A DNA stretch of 64,000 bases from Sphingomonas carotinifaciens (GTDB lineage Bacteria; Pseudomonadota; Alphaproteobacteria; Sphingomonadales; Sphingomonadaceae), in contig NZ_WSUT01000005.1 in NCBI RefSeq assembly GCF_009789535.1, positions 1,203,001-1,267,000 of the forward strand, given 5' to 3'. Under the pieces are notes generated by a model that was not told the DNA's origin, did not search any database, and saw nothing but the letters and a program-made list of their open reading frames with translations. The position numbers and the translations under genes are program-made. The first letter of the stretch is position 1. Each line of letters starts with the position of its first letter. This document shows, piece by piece, positions 56,053-64,000 of this stretch.

Positions 56053-56194
56053 GCCCTCTCCCCTTTGGGGGGGGCGCTGCCGCAAGGCAGGGGGAAAGGT
56101 GAGGGGTTGCCAAGCAGTGCAGCACTGTTGGTCTGCCCCTCACCCTCCCACCGCTTGCGCGGCGGGCCCCTCCCTCTCCCCGGCGGGGAGAGGG
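56053..56194. repeat. Composite palindromic element (copy B)
   Basis: Same design as the element at 47621: outer CCCTCTCCCC/GGGGAGAGGG hairpins and a central imperfect palindrome of GTGAGGGGTTG, CAAGCAGTGCAGCACTG and CTGCCCCTCAC. It fills the first half of the 329-base gap between cpoB and the convergent glnD. No gene is present in it. Confidence 0.8.
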
Positions 56195-56372
56195 ATTAGA
56201 GCGCCCATGCTTGTTCTGGCGGTGCCAAGCTGCGCTGTCTGAGGACCCATCACTCTCCCCGCGGCCGTGCCGCGAGGCCCCTCCAGCATCAGGTCGTCCA
56301 TGCCCCCGGCATGGACTAACCAGCACAAGGCGCTGTCTACCTGATGCCCCTCCGCTGGGGAGGGGGCGTGAG
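56195..56372. repeat. Second palindromic stretch before the glnD 3' end
   Basis: Remainder of the cpoB-glnD gap. GCATCAGGT (near 56287) and ACCTGATGC (near 56338) form outer arms enclosing a smaller CATGCC...GGCATG hairpin, and a CCCCTCC...GGGAGGGG pair lies at its end. I see no open frame with coding character. It may terminate transcription from both sides. Confidence 0.5.
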
Positions 56373-59120
56373 TTACGCCGCCAGTTCCATGGTCTCGCCG
56401 GTGGCGGCACCCAGCAGGCGTTTTTCCAGCGTCTTGAGGCGCGCGGGTGCGACGATGCGGTCGCCGGTCAGGTCGGTGAGGTAGAATACGTCCACCGCGC
56501 GCTCGCCATAGGTGGCGACGTGCGCGGAATGGATCGTGACCTTGGACTGGAACAGCGCATGGGCCAGCCGGTTGAGCAGCGCCGGCCGGTCGCGGGCATG
56601 GACCTCCACCACGGTGAAGCGGTTCGACGCGCGATTGTCGATCAGGACATTGGGTTGCAGGTCGAACGCCTCGGCGCGGGGGCGGGGAGCGGGCTTGGCG
56701 ACCAGCCGGTCGGCCAGCTTGCCGCGATTGGCCAGCGCATCCTCGATCGCGCGGTTCAGGCGGGCCAGTTGCCCCGGATCGTCGAAGGGGCGGCCCAGCG
56801 GATCCTGCACCAGGAAATTGTCGATCGCCATGCCGTCGCGCGTCGTATGGATGCGCGCATCGATGACGTTGCCGCCCGCGACGTGGATTGCGCCGGCGAT
56901 GCGGTAGAACAGGCCAGGATGGTCGGCGGCGTAGATCGACACCAGGGTCGCGCCGCGATCGGGATCGACCGCGGCCTCGATCGACAGCTGCGCGTCGCCG
57001 GCCTTGGCCATCTGCCGCGCGTTGATCGCCAGCACGTCGTCGGGCTCGGCGATCCAATAGGCCTCGGGCAGGCGCCGGACATGGCCGTGGAAATTTTCCT
57101 GCGTCCAGCCGAGCGCGTCGGCCAGCCGCGCCTGCTTGGCGGCGATGCGCTCGCCGCGCCCGCGCTGCTTGTGACCGAGGCGCAGTACCTCCTCGGCGGC
57201 CTCGTACAGGTCGGACAGCAATTGCCGCTTCCAGCTGTTCCAGGTGCCGGGGCCTACGGCGCGGATGTCGACCACGGTCAGCACGAGCAGCAGGCGTAGC
57301 CGCTCCGGGCTTTGCACGGTTTCGCAAAAGTCGAGGATCGTCTTGAAGTCCGACAGGTCCCGCTTGAACGCGGTGGCGGACATCAGCAGGTGCCAGCGAA
57401 CCAGCCAGGCGACCGTCTCCGTCTCAGCCGCGCTCAGCCCCAGGCGCGGGCACAGCCGCTGGGCGACCCCTGCACCCAGGATCGAATGGTCGCCGCCGCG
57501 CCCCTTGGCGATGTCGTGGAGCAGCACCGCGACGAACAGCACGCGGCGCGACAGGATCTGTTCGGCCACCGTGCTGGCGAGCGGATGATCCTCGCGCAGC
57601 CGGCCGCGCTCGATCCGCGACAACAGGCCGATGGCGCGGATCGTGTGCTCGTCCACCGTATAATGATGGTACATGTCGAACTGCATCTGCGCGACGACGC
57701 GGCCGAAATCGGGCACGAAGCGGCCGAACACCCCCGCCTCGTTCATCCAGCGCAGCACCAGTTCGGGATCGCGCGGGGACGTCAGCACGTCGAGGAACAG
57801 CGCATTGGCGCGGGGGTCGTTGCGGATCTCGTCGGCCAGCTTGGCGTCGCGCGCGGCGGCGCGCATCGCCAGCGGATGCACCTCCAGTTCGTAACGGTCG
57901 GCAAGCTGGAAGACCTCGATCAGGCGCACCGGGTCCTCGGCGAAGAAGCCGTCATGCGGCAGGGCGAGCCGGCCGCGGTCGAGGACGAAGCCGTTCAGGC
58001 GGCGGGGGCGGCGGCGGATGGTGGGAAGGCCGAAGCGGTGGCCGCGCGCCGCGAACCGCTCGTCCAGATGCGCCAGGAAGACGCCGGTCAGCGCGCCCAC
58101 CGTCTTGGCCTGCAGGAAGTAGAATTGCATGAAGCGCTCGACGCGCGGCTTACCGGGGCGATCGGCATAGCGCATCCGCTCGGCGATCTGGCGCTGCACG
58201 TCGAAGGTCAGCCGGTCCTCGGCGCGGCCGGTGATGTCGTGCAGGTGGCAGCGCACCGCCCACAGGAAATTGTCGGCACGGTGGAACTGGCGATATTCCT
58301 GCCGCGTGAACAGCCCGGCATCGACCAGATCGGTCGCGCGCTGCACGTCATGGACGTATTTGCCGATCCAGAACAGCGCATGGAGGTCGCGCAGGCCGCC
58401 CTTGCCCTCCTTCACATTGGGTTCGACCACGTAGCGCGTGTCGCCCATCTTGCGGTGGCGCGCATCGCGCTCGGCCAGCTTGTCGGCGATGAACTGGCGG
58501 TGGGTGTCCTTCTGGATCTCCGCCTTGAAGCGGCGGCAGGCCTCTTCGTACAGCCCCGCGTCGCCGCAGATCAGCCGTGATTCGAGCAGGGCGGTGCGAA
58601 CCGTGATGTCGCTGCGCGCCTGGCGGATCATCTCGTCCACCGAGCGGCTGGAATGGCCGACCTTCAGCCCCAGGTCCCAGAGCGAATAGAGCATCGATTC
58701 GATGACCTGCTCGGCATGCGGGGTCTGCTTCCACGGGGTGAGGAAGCCGATATCCACGTCCGAGTGCGGCGCCATCTCGCCCCGGCCATAGCCGCCGACC
58801 GCGATCAGGGTCAGCCGTTCGGCGGCGGTGGGGTTGTGGAGCGGATAAAGACCCTGCGTCGTCGCATCGAACAGCACGCGCAAGATCTGGTCGACCAGAT
58901 AGGCCTGCCCAGCCGCCGCCTCCAGCCCGCGCGACGGATAGGCGATCAGGCGCCGCGACACCTCCGCCCGCCCAGCCTCCAGCGCCTCCTTCAGCACCGG
59001 CGTCATCCGCTTGCGCCCCTCGGCCCCGTGCAGGGGCCCCAGCGCGGCAATCCGGTCGGCCAGCGCCCGGCGATCGACGATGGCGCGGCGGTGGGACAGT
59101 GTTTCGAAGCGGCTCGACAT
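56373..59120 (-). CDS. glnD: Bifunctional PII uridylyltransferase/uridylyl-removing enzyme
   Basis: A 915-residue nitrogen sensor that modifies PII proteins according to glutamine. The nucleotidyltransferase domain has GGYGRGEMAPHSDVDIGFLT; the HD hydrolase domain has LHDIAKGRGGDHSILGAGVA; two ACT domains (about 715-790 and 825-905; YAADHPGLFYRIAGAIHVAG, HARDRPALLNRLAHALFQSK) bind glutamine. All are intact. The left end meets the palindromic block shared with cpoB; a SDR gene lies 54 bases upstream. Confidence 0.96.
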   Translation of the reverse strand: MSSRFETLSHRRAIVDRRALADRIAALGPLHGAEGRKRMTPVLKEALEAGRAEVSRRLIAYPSRGLEAAAGQAYLVDQILRVLFDATTQGLYPLHNPTAAERLTLIAVGGYGRGEMAPHSDVDIGFLTPWKQTPHAEQVIESMLYSLWDLGLKVGHSSRSVDEMIRQARSDITVRTALLESRLICGDAGLYEEACRRFKAEIQKDTHRQFIADKLAERDARHRKMGDTRYVVEPNVKEGKGGLRDLHALFWIGKYVHDVQRATDLVDAGLFTRQEYRQFHRADNFLWAVRCHLHDITGRAEDRLTFDVQRQIAERMRYADRPGKPRVERFMQFYFLQAKTVGALTGVFLAHLDERFAARGHRFGLPTIRRRPRRLNGFVLDRGRLALPHDGFFAEDPVRLIEVFQLADRYELEVHPLAMRAAARDAKLADEIRNDPRANALFLDVLTSPRDPELVLRWMNEAGVFGRFVPDFGRVVAQMQFDMYHHYTVDEHTIRAIGLLSRIERGRLREDHPLASTVAEQILSRRVLFVAVLLHDIAKGRGGDHSILGAGVAQRLCPRLGLSAAETETVAWLVRWHLLMSATAFKRDLSDFKTILDFCETVQSPERLRLLLVLTVVDIRAVGPGTWNSWKRQLLSDLYEAAEEVLRLGHKQRGRGERIAAKQARLADALGWTQENFHGHVRRLPEAYWIAEPDDVLAINARQMAKAGDAQLSIEAAVDPDRGATLVSIYAADHPGLFYRIAGAIHVAGGNVIDARIHTTRDGMAIDNFLVQDPLGRPFDDPGQLARLNRAIEDALANRGKLADRLVAKPAPRPRAEAFDLQPNVLIDNRASNRFTVVEVHARDRPALLNRLAHALFQSKVTIHSAHVATYGERAVDVFYLTDLTGDRIVAPARLKTLEKRLLGAATGETMELAA

Positions 59121-59174
59121 GGATCAGGCCATAGCCGCTTGGCGCGAACAAGTTGAGCCGCGTTGTGCCAGGCG

Positions 59175-60017
59175 TCAGCCGCCGTCGGGGAAGTCGGTGG
59201 CCAGTGCTTCGTCACGCAGCGACTCGATCTCGGCCAGCCGCTCGCGCAGGCGCTGGACGACCGCATCGTGGCCCCAGCGGCCGAGGACGAGGTGGCGGGG
59301 CGGGTCGGCGCGTTCGGTGAGCGCGATCATCGCGTCGGCGGCGCGGACCGGGTCGCCGGCCTGCTGACCGCTGATGTCGCTGGTGCTTTTCATGCGGGCA
59401 CCGGCCGTCTCGGCATAGGCGGCGATGCGGTTCGGCGTCTGGCGCAGCGAGCGGCCGGCCCAGTCGGTGCGGAACGGGCCGGGCTCGACGCAGGTGACGT
59501 GGAGGCCGAGCGGCGCGACTTCGGCGGCGAGCGAATCGGACCAGCCCTCCACCGCGTGTTTGCTGGCGGCGTAGTAGCCGGAGGCGGGGAAGCCGGCTAG
59601 GCCGGCGACGGAGGTGATGTTGAGGATGTGGCCGCGGCCGGCGTGGCGCATCAGGGGCAGGACGGCGCGGGTGAGAGCGAACAGGCCGAAGACGTTGGCG
59701 TCGAACTGGGCGCGGATCTCCTCCTCCACGCCCTCCTCGATCGCGGCCTGGTAGCCATAGCCGGCATTGTTCACCAGCACGTCGATGCGGCCGAAGCGCG
59801 TTTTCGCCGCGTCCACCGCGGCGGCGATCTGGCCGGCGTCGGTGACATCGAGATCGAGGGCGAGCAGGGCGTCGCCATCGCCCGACAGATCGGCGACGCG
59901 GGCGCGGTCGCGTGCGGTGGCGACGACGCGCCATCCGCGTGCGAGCACGCGTTCCGCCAGCGCACGGCCGAAGCCGGTGGAACAGCCGGTGATGAACCAG
60001 ACGGGGGTGTCGGACAT
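59175..60017 (-). CDS. Short-chain dehydrogenase/reductase between mutS and glnD
   Basis: A 280-residue classical SDR. Cofactor loop WFITGCSTGFGRALAE, LDVTD, NNAGYGYQ, ITSVAGLAGFP and the catalytic YYAASKHAVEG are present; the C-terminus is longer than in FabG-like enzymes, matching a group of SDRs often labelled oxidoreductase or NAD(P)-dependent alcohol dehydrogenase. The substrate is unknown. It is inserted between mutS and glnD, which are often neighbours with malic enzyme in alphaproteobacteria, and it runs in their direction (61 bases after mutS). Confidence 0.92.
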   Translation of the reverse strand: MSDTPVWFITGCSTGFGRALAERVLARGWRVVATARDRARVADLSGDGDALLALDLDVTDAGQIAAAVDAAKTRFGRIDVLVNNAGYGYQAAIEEGVEEEIRAQFDANVFGLFALTRAVLPLMRHAGRGHILNITSVAGLAGFPASGYYAASKHAVEGWSDSLAAEVAPLGLHVTCVEPGPFRTDWAGRSLRQTPNRIAAYAETAGARMKSTSDISGQQAGDPVRAADAMIALTERADPPRHLVLGRWGHDAVVQRLRERLAEIESLRDEALATDFPDGG

Positions 60018-60078
60018 GGGGAAATGTGCCTCTGGGTGAAGGGTTTGCCCCTCTACGCAGGTGGTCGGGTGCGGTTCC

Positions 60079-62667
60079 TTATCCGTCCCGTGCCAGCGCC
60101 TTCAGCCGGTAGAGCGCGTCGAGCGCCTCGCGCGGGGACAGGCTGTCGACGTCGATCGCCTCCACCGCGCTGCGGATGGCGTCGCATTGTTCTTCCTCGG
60201 CCTGGGCGACGGCAGCGAAGAGGGGGAGGTCGTCGAGGCCGGCGGCGAGCCCGCCGGTCCGGGCGCGGCCGGCCTCGAGCCGGGCAAGGACGGACTTGGC
60301 GCGGGCGATGGTGGCGGGGGGCATGCCGGCGAGGCGGGCGACGGCGAGGCCGTAGCTGCGGTCGGCGGGGCCGGTGGCGACCTCGTGCAGCAGCACCAGT
60401 TCGCCCTTCCATTCGCGCGCGCGGACATGATGGAGACTGAGCGCCTCGCAGCGCTCCGCCAGCCGGGTCAGTTCATGGTAATGGGTCGCGAACAGGCAGC
60501 GGCAGCGATTATCCTCGTGGATCGCCTCCACCACCGCCCAGGCGATGGCGAGCCCGTCATAGGTGGAGGTGCCGCGGCCGACCTCGTCCAGGATGACCAG
60601 GCTGCGCGGCGTCGCCTGTGCCAGGATCGCGGCGGTTTCCACCATCTCGACCATGAAGGTCGAGCGGCCGCGCGCGAGATTGTCCGACGCGCCGACGCGG
60701 CTGAACAGGCGATCGACCAGCCCGATGCGCGCGCGGGTGGCGGGAACGTAGCTGCCCGCCTGCGCCAGCACCGCGATCAGAGCATTCTGGCGCAGAAAGG
60801 TGGATTTGCCGCCCATGTTCGGCCCGGTGACCAGCCATAGCCGCGACCCTTCCGACAACTGGCAGTCATTGGCGACGAAACGCTCGCCCGAGCGCGCGAC
60901 CGCGGCCTCGACCACCGGATGGCGGCCGCCCGTCACCTCGAAACAGGCATGATCGACCAGTTCGGGGCGGACCCAGCCGCCCTCCGCCGCGCGCTCGGCC
61001 AGTGCGCTCGCCACGTCCAGCCGGGCAAGCGCATCGGCGGTGGCCGCGATCCGGTCGCGCGCGGCGAGCGCCTGGGCGATCAGCTCCTCCAGATGCGCGG
61101 CCTCGGCAGCGAGCGCGTGCGCGCCGGCCTGCGACACCTTGGCGGCGACTTCGTGCAGCGCGGGCGTGTTGAAGCGGACGACGCCCGCCAGCGTCTGGCG
61201 GTGGGTGAAGCCCGAATCGGGCTTCATGAGCGAATCGGCGGCGCGCGCCGGCACCTCGACATGATAGCCCAGCACGCCGTTGTGGCGGATCTTGAGCGCG
61301 GTGATGCCGGTCTGGATGCGGAACTCCGCCTCCAGCGCCGCGATCGCGCGGCGGCCGCCGGCACCGGTGTCACGCAGATCGTCCAGCGCGGCGTCGTAGC
61401 CGGCCGCGATATAGCCCCCTTCCGATGCCTCGATCGGGGGGGTGGGAACGAGCGCGCGGGTCAGCAGGTCGATCAGTGCGCCATGGCCGCGCAACTGCGG
61501 CACGATCTGCTCAAGCAGCGCCGGCCCCCCGCCGAGTCGGTCGGCGAGCCGCCATGCGCCGTCCAGACCGTCGCGAAGCTGGCCGAGGTCGCGTGGGGAG
61601 CCGCGACGGGCGACGAGACGGCCGAGGGCGCGGCCGATATCGGGTAGCGCGCGCAGGGCGCCGCGCAGGGTTTCGCGCAGCGCCGGATCGTCATGGAAGA
61701 ATTGCACCAGATCCAGCCGCGCCTCGACCGCGGCACGATCCATCAGCGGCGCACCGATATCGCCGCCAAGCGCACGGGCGCCGGCGCCGGTCGCGGTGCG
61801 ATCCACGGTGTCGAGCAGAGAGCCCTTGCGCTGGCCGCCGGTGGTGCAGGTGAGTTCCAGGCTGTCGCGCGTCGCGGCGTCGATCGCCATCGTCCCCGCC
61901 GCCTGCACCAGCACGGGCGGGCGGAGGAAGGGGAGCGCGCCCTTGGCGGTGTGGTCGAGATAGGCGACGAGCCCGCCGGCGGCGGCGAGCGCGGCGCGGC
62001 CGAACTGGCCGAAGCCATCCAGCGTGGCGACGCCGAACAGACGCTTCAGTCGTGCCTCGCCGCTCGCGCTGTCGAAATCCGCCCTGGGGCGCAGGCCGGT
62101 GGCGGCCTGGGTATAATCGCCCGTCTCGCTGGCGATCGTCTCGGCAGGCGCAAGGCGGGCAAGCTCGGCGCCGATCGCATCGGCGCTGGCGTCGATCACC
62201 AGGAAGCGGCCGGTGGAGACATCGGCGGCGGCCAGCGCGACCTCGCCGCCCGCTTCACCGATGGCGACGCACCAATTGTCGGTGCGGGCATCCAGCAGCG
62301 CCTCCTCGGTCAGCGTGCCGGCGGTGACGACGCGGACGATGCCGCGCGCGACCAGTGCCTTTGATCCGCCGCGTGCCTTGGCCTCGGCCGGGGTTTCGGT
62401 CTGTTCGGCGATGGCGACGCGGTGCCCCGCCTTGATCAGGCGTTGCAGATAGGCGGTGGCGGCATGGACGGGCACGCCGCACATCGGGATCTTCTCACCC
62501 GCATGCTCGCCGCGGCTGGTGAGGGCGATGTCCAGCACGCCGCTTGCAACCCGCGCATCTTCAAAGAAAAGTTCGAAAAAGTCGCCCATGCGGTAGAAGA
62601 GCAGGCAATCCTCGGCCTCCGCCTTGAGCGCGAGATACTGGGCCATCATCGGGGTGGGAGCGGACAT
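60079..62667 (-). CDS. mutS: DNA mismatch repair protein MutS
   Basis: An 862-residue ATPase that recognises mismatches and small loops. The mismatch-reading Phe-X-Glu is in YRMGDFFELFFEDA near residue 35, with FFE rather than the common FYE. Connector, core and clamp domains follow, then the ATPase: Walker A TGPNMGGKSTFLRQ (about 620), Walker B LVILDEVGRGTSTYDG and the helix-turn-helix end. ATG 62667 (MSAPTPMMAQYLAL) is preferred to a GTG two codons upstream. mutL is not in the window. Divergent from malic enzyme. Confidence 0.97.
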   Translation of the reverse strand: MSAPTPMMAQYLALKAEAEDCLLFYRMGDFFELFFEDARVASGVLDIALTSRGEHAGEKIPMCGVPVHAATAYLQRLIKAGHRVAIAEQTETPAEAKARGGSKALVARGIVRVVTAGTLTEEALLDARTDNWCVAIGEAGGEVALAAADVSTGRFLVIDASADAIGAELARLAPAETIASETGDYTQAATGLRPRADFDSASGEARLKRLFGVATLDGFGQFGRAALAAAGGLVAYLDHTAKGALPFLRPPVLVQAAGTMAIDAATRDSLELTCTTGGQRKGSLLDTVDRTATGAGARALGGDIGAPLMDRAAVEARLDLVQFFHDDPALRETLRGALRALPDIGRALGRLVARRGSPRDLGQLRDGLDGAWRLADRLGGGPALLEQIVPQLRGHGALIDLLTRALVPTPPIEASEGGYIAAGYDAALDDLRDTGAGGRRAIAALEAEFRIQTGITALKIRHNGVLGYHVEVPARAADSLMKPDSGFTHRQTLAGVVRFNTPALHEVAAKVSQAGAHALAAEAAHLEELIAQALAARDRIAATADALARLDVASALAERAAEGGWVRPELVDHACFEVTGGRHPVVEAAVARSGERFVANDCQLSEGSRLWLVTGPNMGGKSTFLRQNALIAVLAQAGSYVPATRARIGLVDRLFSRVGASDNLARGRSTFMVEMVETAAILAQATPRSLVILDEVGRGTSTYDGLAIAWAVVEAIHEDNRCRCLFATHYHELTRLAERCEALSLHHVRAREWKGELVLLHEVATGPADRSYGLAVARLAGMPPATIARAKSVLARLEAGRARTGGLAAGLDDLPLFAAVAQAEEEQCDAIRSAVEAIDVDSLSPREALDALYRLKALARDG

Positions 62668-62772
62668 GGCCACCGGTTAGGGGTTGCACCGCGCGCGGGC
62701 AACGGCCTTGAAAGCGGGGGGCGAAAGCTTCAAGAGCCGTAGCGTCCCGTTATCCGCATACGAAGGTCGCCC

Positions 62773-64000
62773 ATGTCCGAAGAACCCACCGACCAGTTTT
62801 CCGAGCGCGAAGCACTGCTGTTCCACTCCGAGGGGCGGCCGGGCAAGATCGAGATCATCGCATCCAAGCCGATGGCGACGCAGCGCGACCTGGCGCTGGC
62901 CTATTCGCCGGGCGTGGCCGTGCCGGTGAAGGCGATCGCCGACGATCCCGCCACCGCCTATGACTATACCGCCAAGGGCAATCTGGTCGCGGTGATCTCC
63001 AACGGCACGGCGATCCTGGGTCTCGGTAATCTGGGCGCGCTCGCCTCCAAGCCGGTGATGGAGGGCAAGGCGGTGCTCTTCAAGCGCTTCGCCGATGTCG
63101 ACTCGATCGACATCGAGCTGAAGACCGAGGACGTCGATCGCCTGATCGATGCGATCGAGCTGATGGAGCCGAGCTTCGGCGGCATCAATCTTGAGGACAT
63201 CAAGGCGCCGGAATGCTTCATCATCGAGCAGACGCTGCGCGAGCGGATGAACATCCCGGTCTTCCACGACGACCAGCACGGCACCGCGATCATCTGCGCC
63301 GCCGGCCTGATCAACGCCTGCCTGCTGACCAACCGGAAGCTGGAGGACGTGAAGGTCGTCGTGAACGGCGCGGGCGCCGCCGCGATCGCCTGCACCGAAT
63401 TGATGAAGGCGATGGGCGTTCGCCAGAACAACGTCATCATGTGCGACCGCACGGGCGTGATCTATCAGGGGCGCGACGACATCAACCAGTGGCAGTCGGC
63501 GCATGCCGCGGTCACCGATCGCCGCACCCTGACCGAGGCGCTGCACGGCGCCGACGTGTTCCTGGGGCTGTCGGCCGCGGGCGCGCTGAAGCCCGAAATG
63601 GTCAAGGACATGGCCAAGTCGCCGATCATCTTCGCGATGGCCAATCCGGAGCCGGAAATCCGCCCCGAACTGGCCAAGGCGGCCCGGCCCGACGCGATCG
63701 TGGCGACCGGCCGGTCGGATTATCCGAACCAGGTCAACAACGTCATCGGCTTCCCCTTCATCTTCCGCGGCGCGCTGGACGTGCGCGCGACGGGCATCAA
63801 CGACGAGATGAAGATCGCCGCCGCCAATGCCATCGCGGAACTGGCGCGCCAGCGCGTGCCGGAGGAAGTGGCGCTGGCTTACGGCACGCAGCACAGCTTT
63901 GGCCCCGAATATATCATCCCGGCGCCGTTCGATCCGCGGCTGATGGAACTGGTGCCCTCCGCGGTCGCCAAGGCGGCGATGGATTCGGGCGTGGCGACGC
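62773..64000 (+). CDS. maeB: NADP-dependent malic enzyme, partial
   Basis: The first 409 residues of an oxidative malate decarboxylase giving pyruvate; the frame continues past the right edge. REALLFHSEGRPGKIEII, LAYSPGVAVPVKAIADDP, the catalytic region FGGINLEDIKAPECFIIE, VFHDDQHGTAIICAAGL and the cofactor loop VVVNGAGAAAIACTELMKAM are MaeB-like. MaeB proteins carry a C-terminal phosphotransacetylase-like domain, expected here beyond the window. The start (MSEEPTDQFSERE) is 106 bases from mutS. With mdh and pyk it links malate and pyruvate pools. Confidence 0.95.
   Translation, partial: MSEEPTDQFSEREALLFHSEGRPGKIEIIASKPMATQRDLALAYSPGVAVPVKAIADDPATAYDYTAKGNLVAVISNGTAILGLGNLGALASKPVMEGKAVLFKRFADVDSIDIELKTEDVDRLIDAIELMEPSFGGINLEDIKAPECFIIEQTLRERMNIPVFHDDQHGTAIICAAGLINACLLTNRKLEDVKVVVNGAGAAAIACTELMKAMGVRQNNVIMCDRTGVIYQGRDDINQWQSAHAAVTDRRTLTEALHGADVFLGLSAAGALKPEMVKDMAKSPIIFAMANPEPEIRPELAKAARPDAIVATGRSDYPNQVNNVIGFPFIFRGALDVRATGINDEMKIAAANAIAELARQRVPEEVALAYGTQHSFGPEYIIPAPFDPRLMELVPSAVAKAAMDSGVAT

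Overview
The window is a continuous stretch of GC-rich, gene-dense bacterial chromosome, almost certainly from an alphaproteobacterium of the order Sphingomonadales (Sphingomonas-like). Evidence is the presence of SciP and GapR (alphaproteobacterial cell-cycle and chromatin proteins), an alphaproteobacterial TCA cluster (mdh-sucD-sucA-sucB-lpd), a Ku/LigD end-joining operon, an EcfG-like GGAAC-N17-CGTC promoter, a TTG-initiated sdhC, and many small GC-rich palindromes between genes. About 58 protein genes are supported, two of them cut by the window edges (fabI on the left, malic enzyme on the right). I saw no rRNA, tRNA, CRISPR array, prophage or intact insertion sequence.

Layout. 1-2.6 kb: fabI, a YihY/BrkB membrane protein and a CbpA-like DnaJ protein, all leftward. 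2.7-10 kb: a small hydrophilic protein, then a transglutaminase plus ATP-grasp/alpha-E pair (predicted peptide-modification system), then ku-ligD. 10-15.7 kb: pdxH, a cation-diffusion transporter and a PhzF protein rightward; mnmA with a small UvrB/C-motif gene leftward; then sciP, a YeaQ/GlsB stress protein and a SIMPL-domain protein. 15.9-20.2 kb: a two-gene RND efflux system. 20.4-24.9 kb: prmA, an SDR and two soluble chemoreceptor-like proteins, leftward. 25-32.4 kb: succinate dehydrogenase sdhCDA, then about 4 kb of unrelated genes (HxlR regulator, PRISE-type reductase, a Cys-containing unknown, a metallopeptidase gene with an in-frame stop, a ClpP-like protein), then sdhB. 32.5-41.8 kb: zapE and mdh-sucD-sucA-sucB-lpd. 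41.8-51.7 kb: a SulP transporter, ruvA, a 691-base repeat region, ruvC, yebC, a HerA-like ATPase, gapR, a DUF1244 gene, pyk, exoD and ruvB. 51.8-64 kb: ptsP, a RodZ-like gene, cpoB, a repeat block, glnD, an SDR, mutS and the start of malic enzyme.

Together the genes are mostly housekeeping. Complex II, malate dehydrogenase, the 2-oxoglutarate dehydrogenase complex and malic enzyme cover much of the TCA cycle and pyruvate/malate exchange; pyk, ptsP and glnD link carbon and nitrogen status. Ku-LigD, RuvABC, MutS and the UvrB/C-motif protein serve DNA repair. SciP, GapR, RodZ and ZapE relate to cell cycle, chromosome and shape.

The least ordinary parts are the accessory block splitting the sdh genes (with an interrupted HExxH peptidase gene and a twin operator before the HxlR gene), the ATP-grasp/alpha-E/transglutaminase pair, two chemoreceptors with near-identical signalling halves, a perfect FNR-type box before mnmA, a 320-base tandemly repeated imperfect palindrome between ruvA and ruvC, and a palindromic element present twice in the same orientation. 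I found no clearly new multi-gene defence or mobile system.
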